Shown here: positions 13,801-23,019 of the stretch, piece after piece
How positions within the stretch are numbered: position 1 is the stretch's first letter
Layout of the letters: each line of letters begins with the position of its first letter
Assembly (NCBI RefSeq): GCF_000003815.2
Contig: NC_049979.1
Span: 26,086,340 to 26,150,339, forward strand
DNA from: Branchiostoma floridae
Taxonomy: Eukaryota > Chordata > Leptocardii > Amphioxiformes > Branchiostomatidae
Length of the DNA stretch: 64,000 nt
Reading direction: 5' to 3'
Program-made: the position numbers and the translations under genes
Notes under the pieces: model-generated
What the model saw: the letters and a program-made list of their open reading frames with translations, nothing else
Told to the model about the DNA's origin: nothing
Database searches by the model: none

Positions 13801-16800
13801 GTGCGTGTTGTATTTGACATTAAATACCTCGCTTCTTTGCGTGCGTGCAGTGTGCCTGCTATTTGCCATTAAACACAACGGAAACCATTATACTTTGCAT
13901 AGGGCATGTTTTGAGTCGATACTCTTCTCAGCGACCACCTGTCCAAATCGACCGTTGTTGTCCGGTCCCCCGGGTGGTCGTCTTGGGCAGGTTTGACTGT
14001 ATTGCAAAATATAGGACATTGTGTGTAGACATCAATATATATATATTATTGTCATAAATGAGAGGCATAAGCATATCAAGAATTGTTAACAAGATATTAA
14101 AGAACACATATCGTCCCTCAACTTGGTTTTGGGGCCTAGCTTTTGTCAGGTATTGTCAGACACATTGTACTAGCCATGAACTGAGGTTACGTATAATGAT
14201 TCAATTAAAGAATACTTTAGGTGCTTATTAGAATGCCGAACGCTTTTTGATACACACGGGGCCAGTGAGTACCAATAATTGTGTGTAGTAGTATGCATTT
14301 TACTACCTAATTTAATGTTTAACTGAAAGTAACACTCTCTTCTGTAGCTTAGGGCTCCTCTAAACAGTACTGACTGTAGGGAATAATTGTTACCCGTAAC
14401 GTACGCTATTGTAGGTAGTTGTAATGTCGAACTTCATAACAGTGCTTTTTGTCTTTACATAGGACACTGCCGAACTGACGTAGCTACCTTTCCCCACTGC
14501 AAGATAGACTTCTCCTTGAAAAAGTATGAAAGTGCGAAGTTTGGCGTTGGATGGCGGGCACTATCTGACAGTCGTATCAATGTAACCGATCTAACTATCA
14601 AAGATGCCAATACAACCGATGTACCCGATACCAATATCAATGCAACCTTTGTAAATGATACCAATATCAATGCAACCGATTCAAGGGAGACCAATATGAC
14701 CGCAAGCGTTGAAATAGATAATGATATCAATTCAACCGAAAGAGAAAGAAACCGACGACAGCGAGATGTTTCAGATGACTGGGACATCGGCCATGGATCA
14801 GTCGAAAAGGATGACCCAAGCGTCGCGCGTTCCATGGCGTCAGCATGGGTCTACACATCGGGGTCGTCTCTCCCCTACAGCGGGCAAGTGGACACGTACA
14901 CCGACGGAGCCTACATGTTCGGAGTCGGCAACGACCCCCGGCAGTCCGTCCTCGCTATGAGACATCTACAGGAGAATGGGTGGCTGGATGACTTCACTGA
15001 AGCTGTTTTGGTCGAGATAAACGCGTACAATGCCAACACCAACCTTTTTGCCGTGATCACTCTTCTGGTAGAGTTTGTAGCAGGTCGTGGGGCGAAAACA
15101 AGCCAAGGCATTCACATGTTCAAGTTGTATTCTTATGTAGGGACGTCCGGGCAACTCAACATAGCATTTCAGGTATGGTACCAAATTATGACAGTTTTAT
15201 GACATAAGTTACGTTTTTAAGCTCTGATCAGCATGCCGAATAAAAAAAAGATTTTTTTTGCCTCACAGACAATCTGTATCTGTATTTGTATCTATATTGC
15301 CGGTATGACCGCCATTTCTGCGTAACTCACCAGCTTCGCAGGCACGCGGCGCGGCAGCAGCTGGTTATATTACACTGCGTTCTTTAAAACTAGCCAGAGA
15401 AGATGTCCCTACTGTACTTGTTTATAACAAATTACACACTACGATATTTCTGGGAAAGTACGAATTTCTTTTAACACTTCAATCCTAGGTTGATAAATCT
15501 GGTATTTGAAGGCATGACTGTTTCTTGTCGTTTTTGAGCTGTCATTCAAGGGTACGAAAGATAACATTTATGGAACTTGATTGTTGATTTATGAATGTCT
15601 TTATCTGTAAAAAGGGGAAGAATCTGTTCTTCTCTTTTCCAGATCAATTTCGTCATCTTGTTCGTCTTATCGCTGTTCAGAGAGGGTAAGAAAATGGCGC
15701 ATCAGAAGAGGGAGTATTTCTGCCGGCCATGGAACTGGCTAGAATTCCTGCGCCTCCTCCTGTGCATTGCAGTCATCGCCATGTTTGCTGCAAAAGAGAT
15801 TATGCGTGTCAGTTATGTCGACCAGCTAAAAGACGTCAACGGTATGGCAACAAATTACTTGCTCATTCTCTACATTAGATATTTTATCTAGTATTGAAAA
15901 TTACTCCATTATTTTATTACTCAACAAATTACCATTCACCGTTACTCAACAGTTTAAGTTATTTGTATATGGTAAGTGCTATTGCTTCACATCAATTCTA
16001 TGGCACTGCTATTCAACAACCGATACGTACATTTTTCGAAAGGGGTGAGCCTGCATATACATTCTTTGGTGGAAGTTCTAAGATCTTAATGTACAGGGCA
16101 GACATCAGAGTTGCGCTTCACAGTAGAGGCTCGAAAGGATTATAATATATATGCTAATGTAATGACGTAATTGGTCAAAATCCAAGATGGCCGACAATCA
16201 TGATGAAAAGTATAATAAGCTTATTTTCACTCAGATTTTATCACTATTTGGTATGTTCTTAGAAAAAAACATTCATGTGAACTTTTTAAATCCGTTTTCA
16301 TGGGATTTTAGGGTTATTAAGACATTTAAGGTTGATGATCCAAGATGGCGGATTGAAACTGATAGCTAAAATACATATGACGTCAGTTTATGGCATTATT
16401 TTGACGTCGTTGTGGTGGCTCTTGACAACAGAAGTCCTAAATATTGATAAGAAACCCTTTACAAGTCTGTGAGCTTTCACATAACTTCACATTTTCCAGG
16501 ACAGGCTTTAATCACATTCCATTCCTATCATTTCACATTTCAAAATGTGATATCGTAGGTTCCTTCTGGTCACATCTATTTCATATATTGTGACGCAGTG
16601 AAAATGTGAAAGAAATGTAGCATATAAATAAATAGTTACATTATTTCACATAAGAGTGATTTTTCAGTCACATTTCAGTAATGTGACCTAAATGTAATTT
16701 TATGTGGTTATACGTGATAAACCGTGATATTTTCTCCTTCACATTCGATTCACTTTTTCATATTGCATTTTCTCATCTTTTTTGGTCAAATTCACATAAA

Positions 16801-19800
16801 GTTCACATCTATGACCCTCCTAGTGTTATTATCAACTTTTGTGTGATATATTTAGGTATCATGGGAATTCAATTGATGACATCATAATAAAAAAAATCAA
16901 TTGATGACATCATAATCACGTCATTTTACGCCATAATGATATCAAAATTTCAGGAAATTTAAAACTTTTCAAGCACATCACCTCCTGCAAATGTAGTGAT
17001 CGTACAGTAAGCCATTTCGAAATTGCAAAGGGCGCGTCGAATGAGCTCCCCCCGGCCAGCGAAGGCCCAAAAAGTCTGGATAGGGTTAAACAATTACCCA
17101 TTGCCACATGTTTGACATCAATGCTGCTACTATGTACTTGCATTTAGCCCCTTGGCATAAACTTGCTATCATCTCAGATGTTTGCCACATATACTGCGAT
17201 CGACGTGTGTTTGATCAGACATAAAACTGTTTTTTTTCTCTACAGGTCAGTTTGTCAGCTTCCGCAGCATTGCAGTCATCAGCGATGTCTTCACTTCTCT
17301 GATGGCCCTTCTTGTCTTCGTCATGACGCTTCAGTTCATGTCACTGTTGAGCTTCAACCGCCTCATCGGGGTATTTTTTCACACGCTGCAAAATGCAGCC
17401 CATAAGATCGCCACCTTTTCCATCATGTTTCTGCTGATGCTTGCAGGTGGGTGTCTTCTAACAACGTACTGCGAGCGAAATACGAGAGTGAGTCAAAAAG
17501 TACGGCTATTGCTACAAGTATGCTCATTTGTTAATCGAATGAGTTGAAATTCAGCACACTAATGTAAATGCATTTCTTAAATCTATGGCAAACATTCCAA
17601 TTCCATTCTACAGTTTCGTGATGTGTACAATATGATTGTAACAATCTCTAATAGCTAGCAGTTATTTGCGATTGTCTTGCATTATTTTGCAGCTTTTAGA
17701 AGCATGGCAATTAGATTTAAGATAGACTACTGCCTTTGTATGGCTTCTTAGTAGCAACGACTAGTTGTACCTCTACACTGCTTTATGTTTACGAATATAA
17801 GGAGGCCGTATACATCAAGGAACTCTAGCCATCACTAACAGAGACGGTGGGCTACATTGACTCTGGCACTTGTCGACGTAACGCAAGATCACGTGTCAAA
17901 TAAGTCACGTGTTTGTAACTCTCGCGAGTTTACGTTCGGAAGTCAATATTGATCCTGAAGAAGGCAACAGTGGTCGGTGAAAATTTGATCCGTGTGCACC
18001 TTTAGGTTAGAAGAAAGTTTAGCATTGCACTATACATGTCTTTCTTCTCCACGTCCTCTGTCTAGCTTTTGGCACTATGGGGTTTCTGGTATTTGGAGCT
18101 GAAGCGGAAAACTACAAGTCCTTTCCGTCATCCGCCCGGACTTTGCTACTCAAGATGTTTGGGAACGTTGACTACGTTGACGTGTCTCCCGGCCACGTAG
18201 TTATTTGCCGCCTGTATTTCCTAAGGTGCGTAGGTATATCACAATAGGATGTAACTAGGAATATTTAAAAACTGGTTCACCATGTAAATACTAGTAATGT
18301 CGAAATCAACACACAATGGTAACGCTATTACTATAAAACATTTTGTTAAGCAAGGTGACAGTAAAATATCCTTTCTGACTTCATGTATTCCGCAATGCTT
18401 TAAACCGTCAATGTAGGAATGTGTAGCAAACTTTGTACTTTATCATATATTTGTGCTTGTACAATTTACATCTGTATGCTTACGATGTGTACTTTTTTTA
18501 CATTGCAATGTATGGCATCACTTCGGTCAAAGAGACTTCAGTGAAAAGGAGAATCCCTCCTTGCTAACCCTAATTTGTTCAGGACCCCATAATTGACCAG
18601 AAACACAACATCTTTTCGAGCGCATCTGAACTGTGAGCAGCGACATCTGTCCTGCAGTACAATGTGAACCAGTCAGAATTGCCCTGAAGAAGGTGACAGA
18701 CGGTCACCGAAACGTCGGTGAGAATAAAACACTGGTTGTGTAAAAAGAGTCTCTTTATTTAATGACGTACCAACCTGATGAAACTGTTCACGGACAACAT
18801 CTTTTCCCAGACATTATCGCTTTGTTTTTCAGTTTCGTGGTAGCGGTGGTAATTGTTCTATCCAACATGTTTGTCACCATCTTGGATGACCAACTGGCTA
18901 CGTCCAAGAGCAACCCTGGCGGTCCTGGTGGGGATAGTGACATGGGTGACTTCATGGTCAACAGGTTTCTGCAGTTCCTGGGGATCAACACTGCAACTAG
19001 ACCTCCTAAAGGTATCAGATACAACAAGTTGGATTATTTGCATACCATTACGTCGGTCTTTATCAAGATACCCATAGGTAAAAAAATTCATTAACCCCTT
19101 CTTGACTTATCCCATGTCAAAGTCTGCTACTGAAACGCCCCATGCAGTTGCAAAGAAAGCTGCCAAAGAGACCAAATGTGGGTTCCTTCTTCTCGACCAC
19201 AAGAGCTATCTACCGACTAGAAATGTGATCATAGCTAGCTTGTCCAAAATACAAAAAAAAGACCACTTCCACTGCATGCAGCACCGTAGAAACCAGCACG
19301 GAAGACTAAATCGCATTGTATCGAGTTCTCATTATATATCAAAATCTACCCACATGCTAAATATCCAAACAACCCATCTAAAGTTTAGTAATTCCTCAGT
19401 TATGCACACTCAGACAGACAGACAGATGGACATGCAGGCACACACACACAGGTAAACCAACGCACAATTAATTTTTTGGTACAAGTAACGCGTTTCTTTT
19501 ATCAAATGAACAAGATTTGCATAATGCTGCAATTGTCCAGCCTGCATTACGCCCCGTTTACAAATCAAGAATTTAGCTCGGCCGAGTTGTCAGCGAGCTC
19601 TAACTTACGAGGAGGCATGAACCTGATGCCTACGAACAAATGGCACAGTTTCTTCTTCGCCATCAGGGTCATACCTCCTCGTAATCTAGAGCTCGCTGAC
19701 AACTCGGCCGAGCTAAATTCTTGATTTGTAAACGGGGCTTTACTGGTCTTGAAACCATGCATTTTGGAACAGGTACTTTTCATCTAATACTGTTATTTTT

Positions 19801-19910
19801 TTTGCTCATGCACAGGCAGTGAAAACTCTAGAGATGAAGAAATGGCAAAACAGCTACAGGATCTTGAGGACAAGCTGGAGCTGATGCTAAAGAAGATCAA
19901 CGATATATAA
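545..19910 (+). CDS. Gene A: polycystin-1-like receptor-channel (5' partial, 20 visible exons)
   Basis: Exons: 545-676, 1352-1514, 2441-2632, 3826-3995, 4626-4856, 5086-5256, 5848-6008, 7291-7428, 7848-7998, 8252-8407, 8939-9160, 10665-10782, 11615-11847, 13024-13165, 14463-15172, 15643-15841, 17246-17446, 18066-18225, 18833-19011, 19816-19910 (TAA). All joins keep the frame and give 3,924 nt, or 1,307 residues plus stop. Every exon has a homologue in gene B in the same order and phase. Order of domains: end of the ectodomain, GPS, TM1, PLAT, TM2-5, TM6/S1, TOP domain, S2-S6 and a C-terminal coiled coil. Proteins of this family are membrane receptor-channel subunits that often pair with PKD2-type partners, in cilia or sperm. 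The exact orthologue (PKD1L- or PKDREJ-type) cannot be decided here. The start codon, signal peptide and REJ region must lie upstream of the window. Confidence 0.93.
1069..1312 (+). repeat. AGTC/TCAG tetranucleotide microsatellite
   Basis: About 240 bp of imperfect TCAG repeats with occasional TTAG and AATC variants, inside the gene A intron between exons 545-676 and 1352-1514. Long tetranucleotide arrays like this are unstable and hard to assemble, which matters for judging the 481-bp duplication at the window start. Confidence 0.95.
2942..3188. mobile_element. Inverted-repeat miniature element (family M1, copy 1)
   Basis: The ends are AAGGTGGACTCTCACTGC and its reverse complement, with a second imperfect arm further in (CACCGGTGCG / CGCACCGATG). 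Length about 247 bp. A second copy with the same ends lies at 29871-30115. The internal AGAGATAAAGAACGAAT and TTTTGTTGTCTTCT segments recur in both and in a diverged relative at 58170-58402. Sequence at 2853-2942 resembles the internal part of the same family, so two insertions may be nested here. No coding capacity. Confidence 0.8.
3230..3716 (-). other. Minus-strand open frames inside a gene A intron, unrecognised
   Basis: Two minus-strand open frames of 70 codons each (3230-3442 and 3504-3716) sit in the intron between exons 2441-2632 and 3826-3995. The 3230-3442 frame contains a YNQTSGMKVRKNV segment and could run to a GT donor-like site. I do not recognise either product. They could be a decayed transposon reading frame, a nested gene fragment or chance. 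Confidence 0.25.
3826..4856 (+). CDS. Gene A GPS autoproteolysis site and first transmembrane helix
   Basis: Exons 3826-3995 and 4626-4856. The first ends in a W-W-D...GQWDP..C-T stretch; the second supplies ...Q-C-L-T-T-H-L-T-A-F-G. These are the paired Trp/Cys and the H-L-T tripeptide of a GPS motif; cleavage is expected between Leu and Thr (codons at 4674-4679). After about 45 extracellular residues a hydrophobic helix (AVFSTVIVMFG...) forms TM1, followed by the basic KADKRDR stop-transfer segment. The key GPS residues are intact, so cleavage competence is plausible. Confidence 0.92.
4180..4500. repeat. Dispersed intronic repeat ending in TTTTTTCATGCAGGTAATAA
   Basis: About 320 bp just upstream of the GPS-TM1 exon of gene A. 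Its end motif (CATGCAGGTAATAA or a close form) recurs at about 45300-45320 and 57010-57030, and similar interior words appear near 44520-45320 and 56230-57440, so this is a dispersed family. Boundaries are approximate. Nothing coding is seen. Confidence 0.45.
5086..7428 (+). CDS. Gene A PLAT/LH2 domain
   Basis: Exons 5086-5256, 5848-6008 and 7291-7428. Diagnostic PLAT pieces are ENFYLLTVYTGMKAGSGT, AGIILHGADGDT, VFKRGSI.SFLLS, HVWHDNSG, WFLD..VVGDL and YVFFCQRWLAV. This intracellular beta-sandwich follows TM1 in all polycystin-1 proteins and binds lipid or partner proteins. The middle exon ends with a normal GTACGT donor, unlike the matching exon of gene B. The first exon is about 96% identical to B's (7 mismatches in 171 nt by eye), the second only about 70%. 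Confidence 0.93.
5405..5545. mobile_element. Inverted-repeat miniature element (family M2) with hammerhead-like core
   Basis: Two arms of about 40 nt pair with each other: GGTACTTACTTGGCTTACG...CTTCGATGTCT on the left, AGACATCGAAACGTAAGCC...AAGTACC on the right. Related copies are at 29640-29850, 39220-39340 and, more weakly, 49237-49350; all begin near TTGGTAGAATATAG or end in a CACAACC motif. Between the arms the order CTGAGGA, short hairpin, GAAA resembles a hammerhead-ribozyme core. Non-coding, in the gene A intron after the first PLAT exon. Confidence 0.7.
6491..6645. mobile_element. Inverted-repeat miniature element (family M3, copy 1)
   Basis: Ends TTAATGACTCACCTGTTCCT and, inverted, CGGGCGGGTCATTAA. 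An internal ACACCATATACACC word is shared with the better preserved copy at 31570-31703. About 155 bp, diverged, non-coding, in the long gene A intron 6009-7290. The rest of that intron shows AT-rich sequence with no supported gene. Confidence 0.65.
7163..7265 (-). mobile_element. LINE (non-LTR retrotransposon) C-terminal fragment
   Basis: Minus-strand translation contains C-V-C-G-S-S-S-E-T-V-Q-H-Y-L-L-H-C-P-L, matching the C-x-C...H-x-L...C-P zinc-knuckle pattern at the end of many non-LTR retrotransposon polyproteins. Only about 30 residues are recognisable before stops and frame changes. It ends just upstream of the gene A exon at 7291. Clade cannot be assigned. Confidence 0.5.
7787..7820. 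repeat. TA dinucleotide microsatellite
   Basis: About 16 TA units placed 28 nt upstream of the gene A exon at 7848, in the region where a branch point would be expected. Length variation here could affect splicing of the TM2 exon. Confidence 0.9.
7848..10782 (+). CDS. Gene A transmembrane helices 2-5
   Basis: Exons 7848-7998 (TM2, SCCLSLVFLTMITNAMFY), 8252-8407 (TM3, ..FVSTIIVFPINFVIVYVF), 8939-9160 (TM4 WVLVFLSATGSAFFVIL and the first part of TM5) and 10665-10782 (rest of TM5, VLLFAVIVAFIYKK, then an acidic EEDAINEDEEF linker). These helices belong to the polycystin-1-specific membrane block between PLAT and the channel module. The 8252-8407 exon is 10 codons shorter than in B, in the cytoplasmic loop after TM3. 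The intron before 10665 carries a piggyBac-like element ending only 36 nt upstream of that exon. Confidence 0.92.
9668..10628. mobile_element. Non-autonomous piggyBac-like element
   Basis: A 961-bp element flanked on both sides by TTAA (9664-9667 and 10629-10632). Termini are CCCTCAAACACCCG and, inverted, CGGGTGCTTGAGGG. Each end has a subterminal palindrome of the form GGGGTCCNNTTGGACCCC. TTAA target duplication with CCC/GGG termini is the piggyBac signature. No transposase frame is visible: the left end is open for about 100 codons but has no DDD transposase features. It sits in the gene A intron between the exons ending at 9160 and starting at 10665. Confidence 0.85.
11190..11333. mobile_element. 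Palindromic miniature element with 30-bp arms
   Basis: Arms start GAAATACAACACGGTGTATT and pair with AATACACCGTGTTGTATTC at the right end, continuing through TCACCC / GGGTGA and CCGCGGGTCGGATC / GATCCGACCCGCGG. The centre is GC-rich. A further copy of the right-end motif (CACCATGTTGTATTC) at about 11446-11460 suggests a longer or second element. Open frames on both strands here are by-products of the palindrome. Located in the gene A intron 10783-11614. Confidence 0.75.
11615..15172 (+). CDS. Gene A TM6 (channel S1) and enlarged TOP (polycystin) domain
   Basis: Exons 11615-11847 (basic linker, then TILWDVFKHFLVVAVVFY = S1), 13024-13165 (W.WSYNE..., GSKLLDDQSYRVGAAAF) and 14463-15172. The last exon encodes the rest of the extracellular TOP domain, including DFTEAVLVEINAYNANTN and TLLVEFVAGRG, hallmarks of PKD_channel proteins. 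It is 710 nt against 485 nt in B. The extra 75 codons are an Asn/Thr-rich insert around 14572-14765 with about six N-x-S/T sequons and a degenerate 30-nt repeat, followed by the basic run RNRRQR. The frame stays open throughout. Confidence 0.9.
11870..12180. repeat. Cluster of TGCAGGT / ACCTGCA motifs
   Basis: At least eight copies of TGCAGGT or its complement occur in about 310 bp right after the gene A exon ending at 11847, including a perfect palindrome ACCTGCATATGCAGGT. Motif pairs sit at both edges of the block, so this may be a miniature transposon with subterminal repeats. No known family is recognised. Confidence 0.5.
13186..14001. mobile_element. Tigger/pogo-like miniature element (family M4, copy 1)
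   Basis: Terminal inverted repeats TACAGTCAAACCTGCCC and GGGCAGGTTTGACTGTA, with repeated CGACCACCT words inside each end. About 816 bp. A second, shorter copy is at 22531-23019 and shares most of its interior. TA-flanked CAGT termini are typical of pogo/Tigger miniature elements; the family assignment is inference. It begins 20 bp after the donor of exon 13024-13165. No transposase frame. Confidence 0.8.
15643..19910 (+). CDS. Gene A channel helices S2-S6, pore and C-terminal coiled coil
   Basis: Exons 15643-15841 (S2 FVILFVLSLF, S3 LEFLRLLLCIAVIAMF), 17246-17446 (S4, S4-S5 linker FNRLIGVFFH, start of S5), 18066-18225 (S5 end, pore helix and filter), 18833-19011 (S6 and a Gly/Pro-rich tail) and 19816-19910 (coiled coil LQDLEDKLELMLKKI, then TAA). 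The filter reads K-M-F-G-N (AAC at 18164-18166), whereas gene B has F-G-D and PKD2-type channels have L-G-D. S6 ends in SNMFVTILDDQLATSK, typical of the family. Confidence 0.93.
16478..16835. repeat. Region dense in TCACATT / AATGTGA motifs
   Basis: About 350 bp of intron with more than a dozen CACAT or ATGTG words in both orientations, including TTTCACATTTCAAAATGTGA. Probably a miniature transposon with many subterminal repeats or a decayed satellite. The flanking parts of intron 15842-17245 contain CCAAGATGG-type words (around 16181 and 16340) and otherwise nothing supported. Confidence 0.45.
18640..18765 (+). repeat. Retroelement remnant with hammerhead-like motif
   Basis: Contains CTGAAGA (18684-18690), a perfect 6-bp hairpin GGTGAC-AGACG-GTCACC (18692-18708) and then GAAA (18709-18712) followed by CGTC. 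This order (CUGANGA, stem II, GAAA) is the conserved core of a hammerhead ribozyme and resembles sequence found at the ends of Penelope-like and related elements. A weaker relative is at about 17955-17990. Located in the gene A intron before the S6 exon. Catalytic activity is not shown. Confidence 0.45.
19551..19737. mobile_element. Near-perfect long palindrome (foldback miniature element)
   Basis: Two arms of about 70 nt, starting GCCCCGTTTACAAATCAAGA and ending with its reverse complement, pair almost without mismatch through GCTCGGCCGAGTTGTC and AGCGAGCTC. A short centre of about 40 nt separates them. Length 187 bp, in the last intron of gene A. The high arm identity suggests a recent insertion or sequence homogenisation. 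Confidence 0.85.
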
Positions 19911-20860
19911 ATCCGGCGAATGGCAAAAGCAATCTCTTTAGTTTATAATTAGATCATGTTGATTTGATTACGTATAGGACATCCGCATCAATATTATTTC
20001 ATTACAAAACAAAGGTTTTCCATCACACTACAAATCGTACGAAACAACTTCAAAACGAGCACATATACATGTCGTAAATTGTAAAACATTGTCAGAAAAC
20101 GGATACTAATGTCGTAGAATACCATTGTCAAATCCAAAGTCAAAGAAGATGTGAAGGAAGAAAAATGAAGTATCCATTGTTTAGTAAATCATACTCTGTG
20201 TGTTTAGTGATTTGTTTATCAATATGAAACCTTCCTAACCATAATGTAGGCAACTTTTTGAGGGGTCATTCGCACCAGTTACGATGTCATCCATGTCATC
20301 AGTGCGGGCTTATTTAGATGAACCCGGCGTATTATATGAACAAATCAAATTATTGGGATAAATTTCAAAATAATATGTTATTCAGTTTATGGAACCATAG
20401 CCATGACGGAAACGTATTCTTCATGTAATCCACATATCGTTTAATACCTCAGATTTAATGTAATGAGGATATATCGTCCGTGCACGTGGTATTCGAGAGA
20501 TATGTCTCCTTAGTTACCATTTCTGTACAAGGAAAAAAAATATAGGAGTTTTTAAGTATACTTCTGTTTTGTTGACTTTGTAAATTCGTCGAAGTAAGAT
20601 TCTTGTATGAGTAGTAATTGCAAAAACAATGTAATTAGAAACAGTGTAAAATATTTTTAGTATATCAAATATAAACTAAAGACAATCAGTGGTACAATAA
20701 GAGGAACAAAATTGACAGATTTTGTTCTAGAAGAGTGTGGTTATGCCTTCTTGATAAGCGAACGTTTACAAAATGTCAAGCAAAATAGGTTTAACTCAAC
20801 TGCCTTTTATAATAATAACTATGTAAAATAAATTGACAAAAAATTGACTTTCGTTCATCA
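19911..20860 (+). terminator. Gene A 3' UTR and likely polyadenylation signal
   Basis: AT-rich sequence after the TAA stop at 19908-19910. The first AATAAA downstream is at 20827-20832, which would give a 3' UTR of about 940 nt. Another AATAAA-like word lies at about 21380. The choice is inferred from position only; no transcript data are available. Confidence 0.5.
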
Positions 20861-21434
20861 GCTGGTAGTATACAAACAAATTCTCACCATGTACATGTGG
20901 TCATTCCAATGAAAGCTTGTGCGTATTGATAGTATAAGTGTAGTGCATTGTACAGTTTAACATAGCACAGTACTGATAATATATATAGTATATTAAAGAC
21001 TTTACAATTGTGCTAGTACTATATAAGATTTAGTACTTGTACGTCAGCAACGTTGTTGGGCAATTTTAGACTACACTGTGGCCTTCTTCAAAACCAGGCC
21101 ATCTACATCAGGTACACCGACATTTTGTCAACAGATTGTCAACAGTGACCGTTTCCTAAATCATATTTAACGCGTTAGACGTCATGTAGCAGTAAGTGCT
21201 TTTGTCCTATGCGATGAACATTCAATGACTGTTGTAAACATAAACATAAACATGTGATGTGCTAGAGTAGTGTTAACTCAGTCAAACATTATAGAATCTG
21301 CCCGATATGATAATGACTTATGAGCATGAAACAGTTGATCATAACTTGAAAAATTCATCTGTGTTGGTAGAAGTAATTCTGAATAAATTTTTGGCTGTAA
21401 CACAAAAGATTGGACTTATTCAAATTTTGATGGA

Positions 21435-21716
21435 CTCCAGTCTTTGTCAAGGAATGGAAAATCCACTGTTCTGTGACGTCATGTTATGTAGATAGCACAG
21501 ATGACCCCGAGATCAGTGAATCCCGGACACTGAACCAGTATTTTTTTGCTAAAGGAATCAAAGAAGCTATTTGCATCAAAGGTTTATAACCATCCATAGA
21601 CAGGGACAGACGGCACCACAGACGTTCAGTAACTTATGATCAACTGCTCTTGTAGCCACGTGTGCTATCTACATAACGTGACGTGACAGCTAAGCAGTGG
21701 GTTGTCAATTCCTTAC
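21435..21716. mobile_element. Inverted-repeat element in the A-B spacer
   Basis: CAAGGAATGGAAAATCCACT...GACGTCATGTTATGTAGATAGCACA on the left pairs with TGTGCTATCTACATAACGTGACGTGACAG...CAATTCCTT on the right. A further pair (AGTTGATCATAA near 21331, TTATGATCAACT near 21634) falls partly inside. About 280 bp, non-coding; family not recognised. The rest of 20860-22530 contains nothing I can support. Confidence 0.6.
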
Positions 21717-22530
21717 GAAGATTGCAGTCGATAATTTGACAATTCGGTAAGTCCATTTTTTGTGTGTTGGAAATTACAGCTTAACTTTACTCAGAACAAT
21801 TGAACATCAAATTTCTACATGGTGGCACGTAAAATAAGCCTTGGAATAGGTCCATTGATACAGTTACAATTACAATTACAATGCTATTAAGTAGAACAGA
21901 TCACAAACATGTTGACGTTTAAACTGTCTAACAGATATGCCACTAAAATAAGATTAAAAAGGGATAGATGTGCATAAAGTCTATCTGTATATGAGTATGT
22001 ATAATGGAATAAATTGAAATTGGCACAAAACAGTGTCACTCCTATCGTTCCATGTTATTTACCAGATATAATAACTGCAAATGGCAATGGTTGGGGCAAA
22101 TGCATTTGCAAGTTGTCGTTATTTCCTTTCCAAGATATTTGTCTAGGCCTGTTTGACAAAGGCAGTTGCAGCGTAATTGTAGTGTGGTACTCAAGAGAAT
22201 TATATTATTTCATTTTAAAGAAATCGTTAGTAATCGTGATCAGGATCTCTGACAGTATATTTTGAGATTCTACCAGTGCAATTGTGATAATGGTGCATTT
22301 TGAACCAGCACATTCGACCATTCTAGTTGAGTTCCCGAAACTAGTCTCTGTCAACGAAGACTCTGATAATCGATTCTGCTAGTATTTTATATCTACATTG
22401 ATATACGAATATAGTTTTCTTCTTATTGATTTCAATTGAATGAAAACGTACAGCCTATATGACATCTGCATAATCTCTGGTGCTGGGTTTACCGTTACAT
22501 TATTTTCACATATGGACACGGGGTGACGTA

Positions 22531-23019
22531 TACAGTGAAAACTGCCCGAGCGACCACCTCTTCTCAGCGACCACCTGGCCATTTCGACCACTTTTTCTCG
22601 GTCCCGATTTATTTTCCCATTGACGTAAGCATTAAGCGACCTTTTCTCAACGACCACCTGGCCAACGCGACCGCGACCGGCCCAAATTGGGACCCATAAC
22701 GACCGCATCATTTTCAAAATTGAGGTTTTCATCGATTTTTGATGAAAAGTAGCACGATTTTGTGCCGAAATCGGTCAGTTTTTGTCGGATTTGGGGGTTA
22801 AATTTACAGTATACATTGTGCCTGTTGTATTTGAGATTAAAGACCTCGCTTCTTTGTGTGCGTGCAGTGTGCTTGCTTTATGCCATTAAGCACAATGGAA
22901 ACCATTTATACTTTCCATCGGGCATGTTTTGAGTCGATACTCTTCTCAGCGACCACCTGTCCAAATCGACCGCTTTTTTCCGGTCCCCCGGGTGGTCGTC
23001 TTGGGCAGGTTTGACTGTA
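22531..23019. mobile_element. Tigger/pogo-like miniature element (family M4, copy 2)
   Basis: Left end TACAGTGAAAACTGCCCG, right end GGGCAGGTTTGACTGTA; interior words CGACCACCTCTTCTCAGCG and CGACCGCGACCGGCCCAAAT are shared with copy 1 at 13186-14001. About 330 bp shorter than copy 1. The open frames within it are not genes. Confidence 0.8.

Noticed and set aside
14455-14835. 126-codon minus-strand frame opposite gene A's TOP-domain exon
   Set aside because: It is the antisense of the Asn/Thr-rich minisatellite, kept open by the repeat; not a separate gene.
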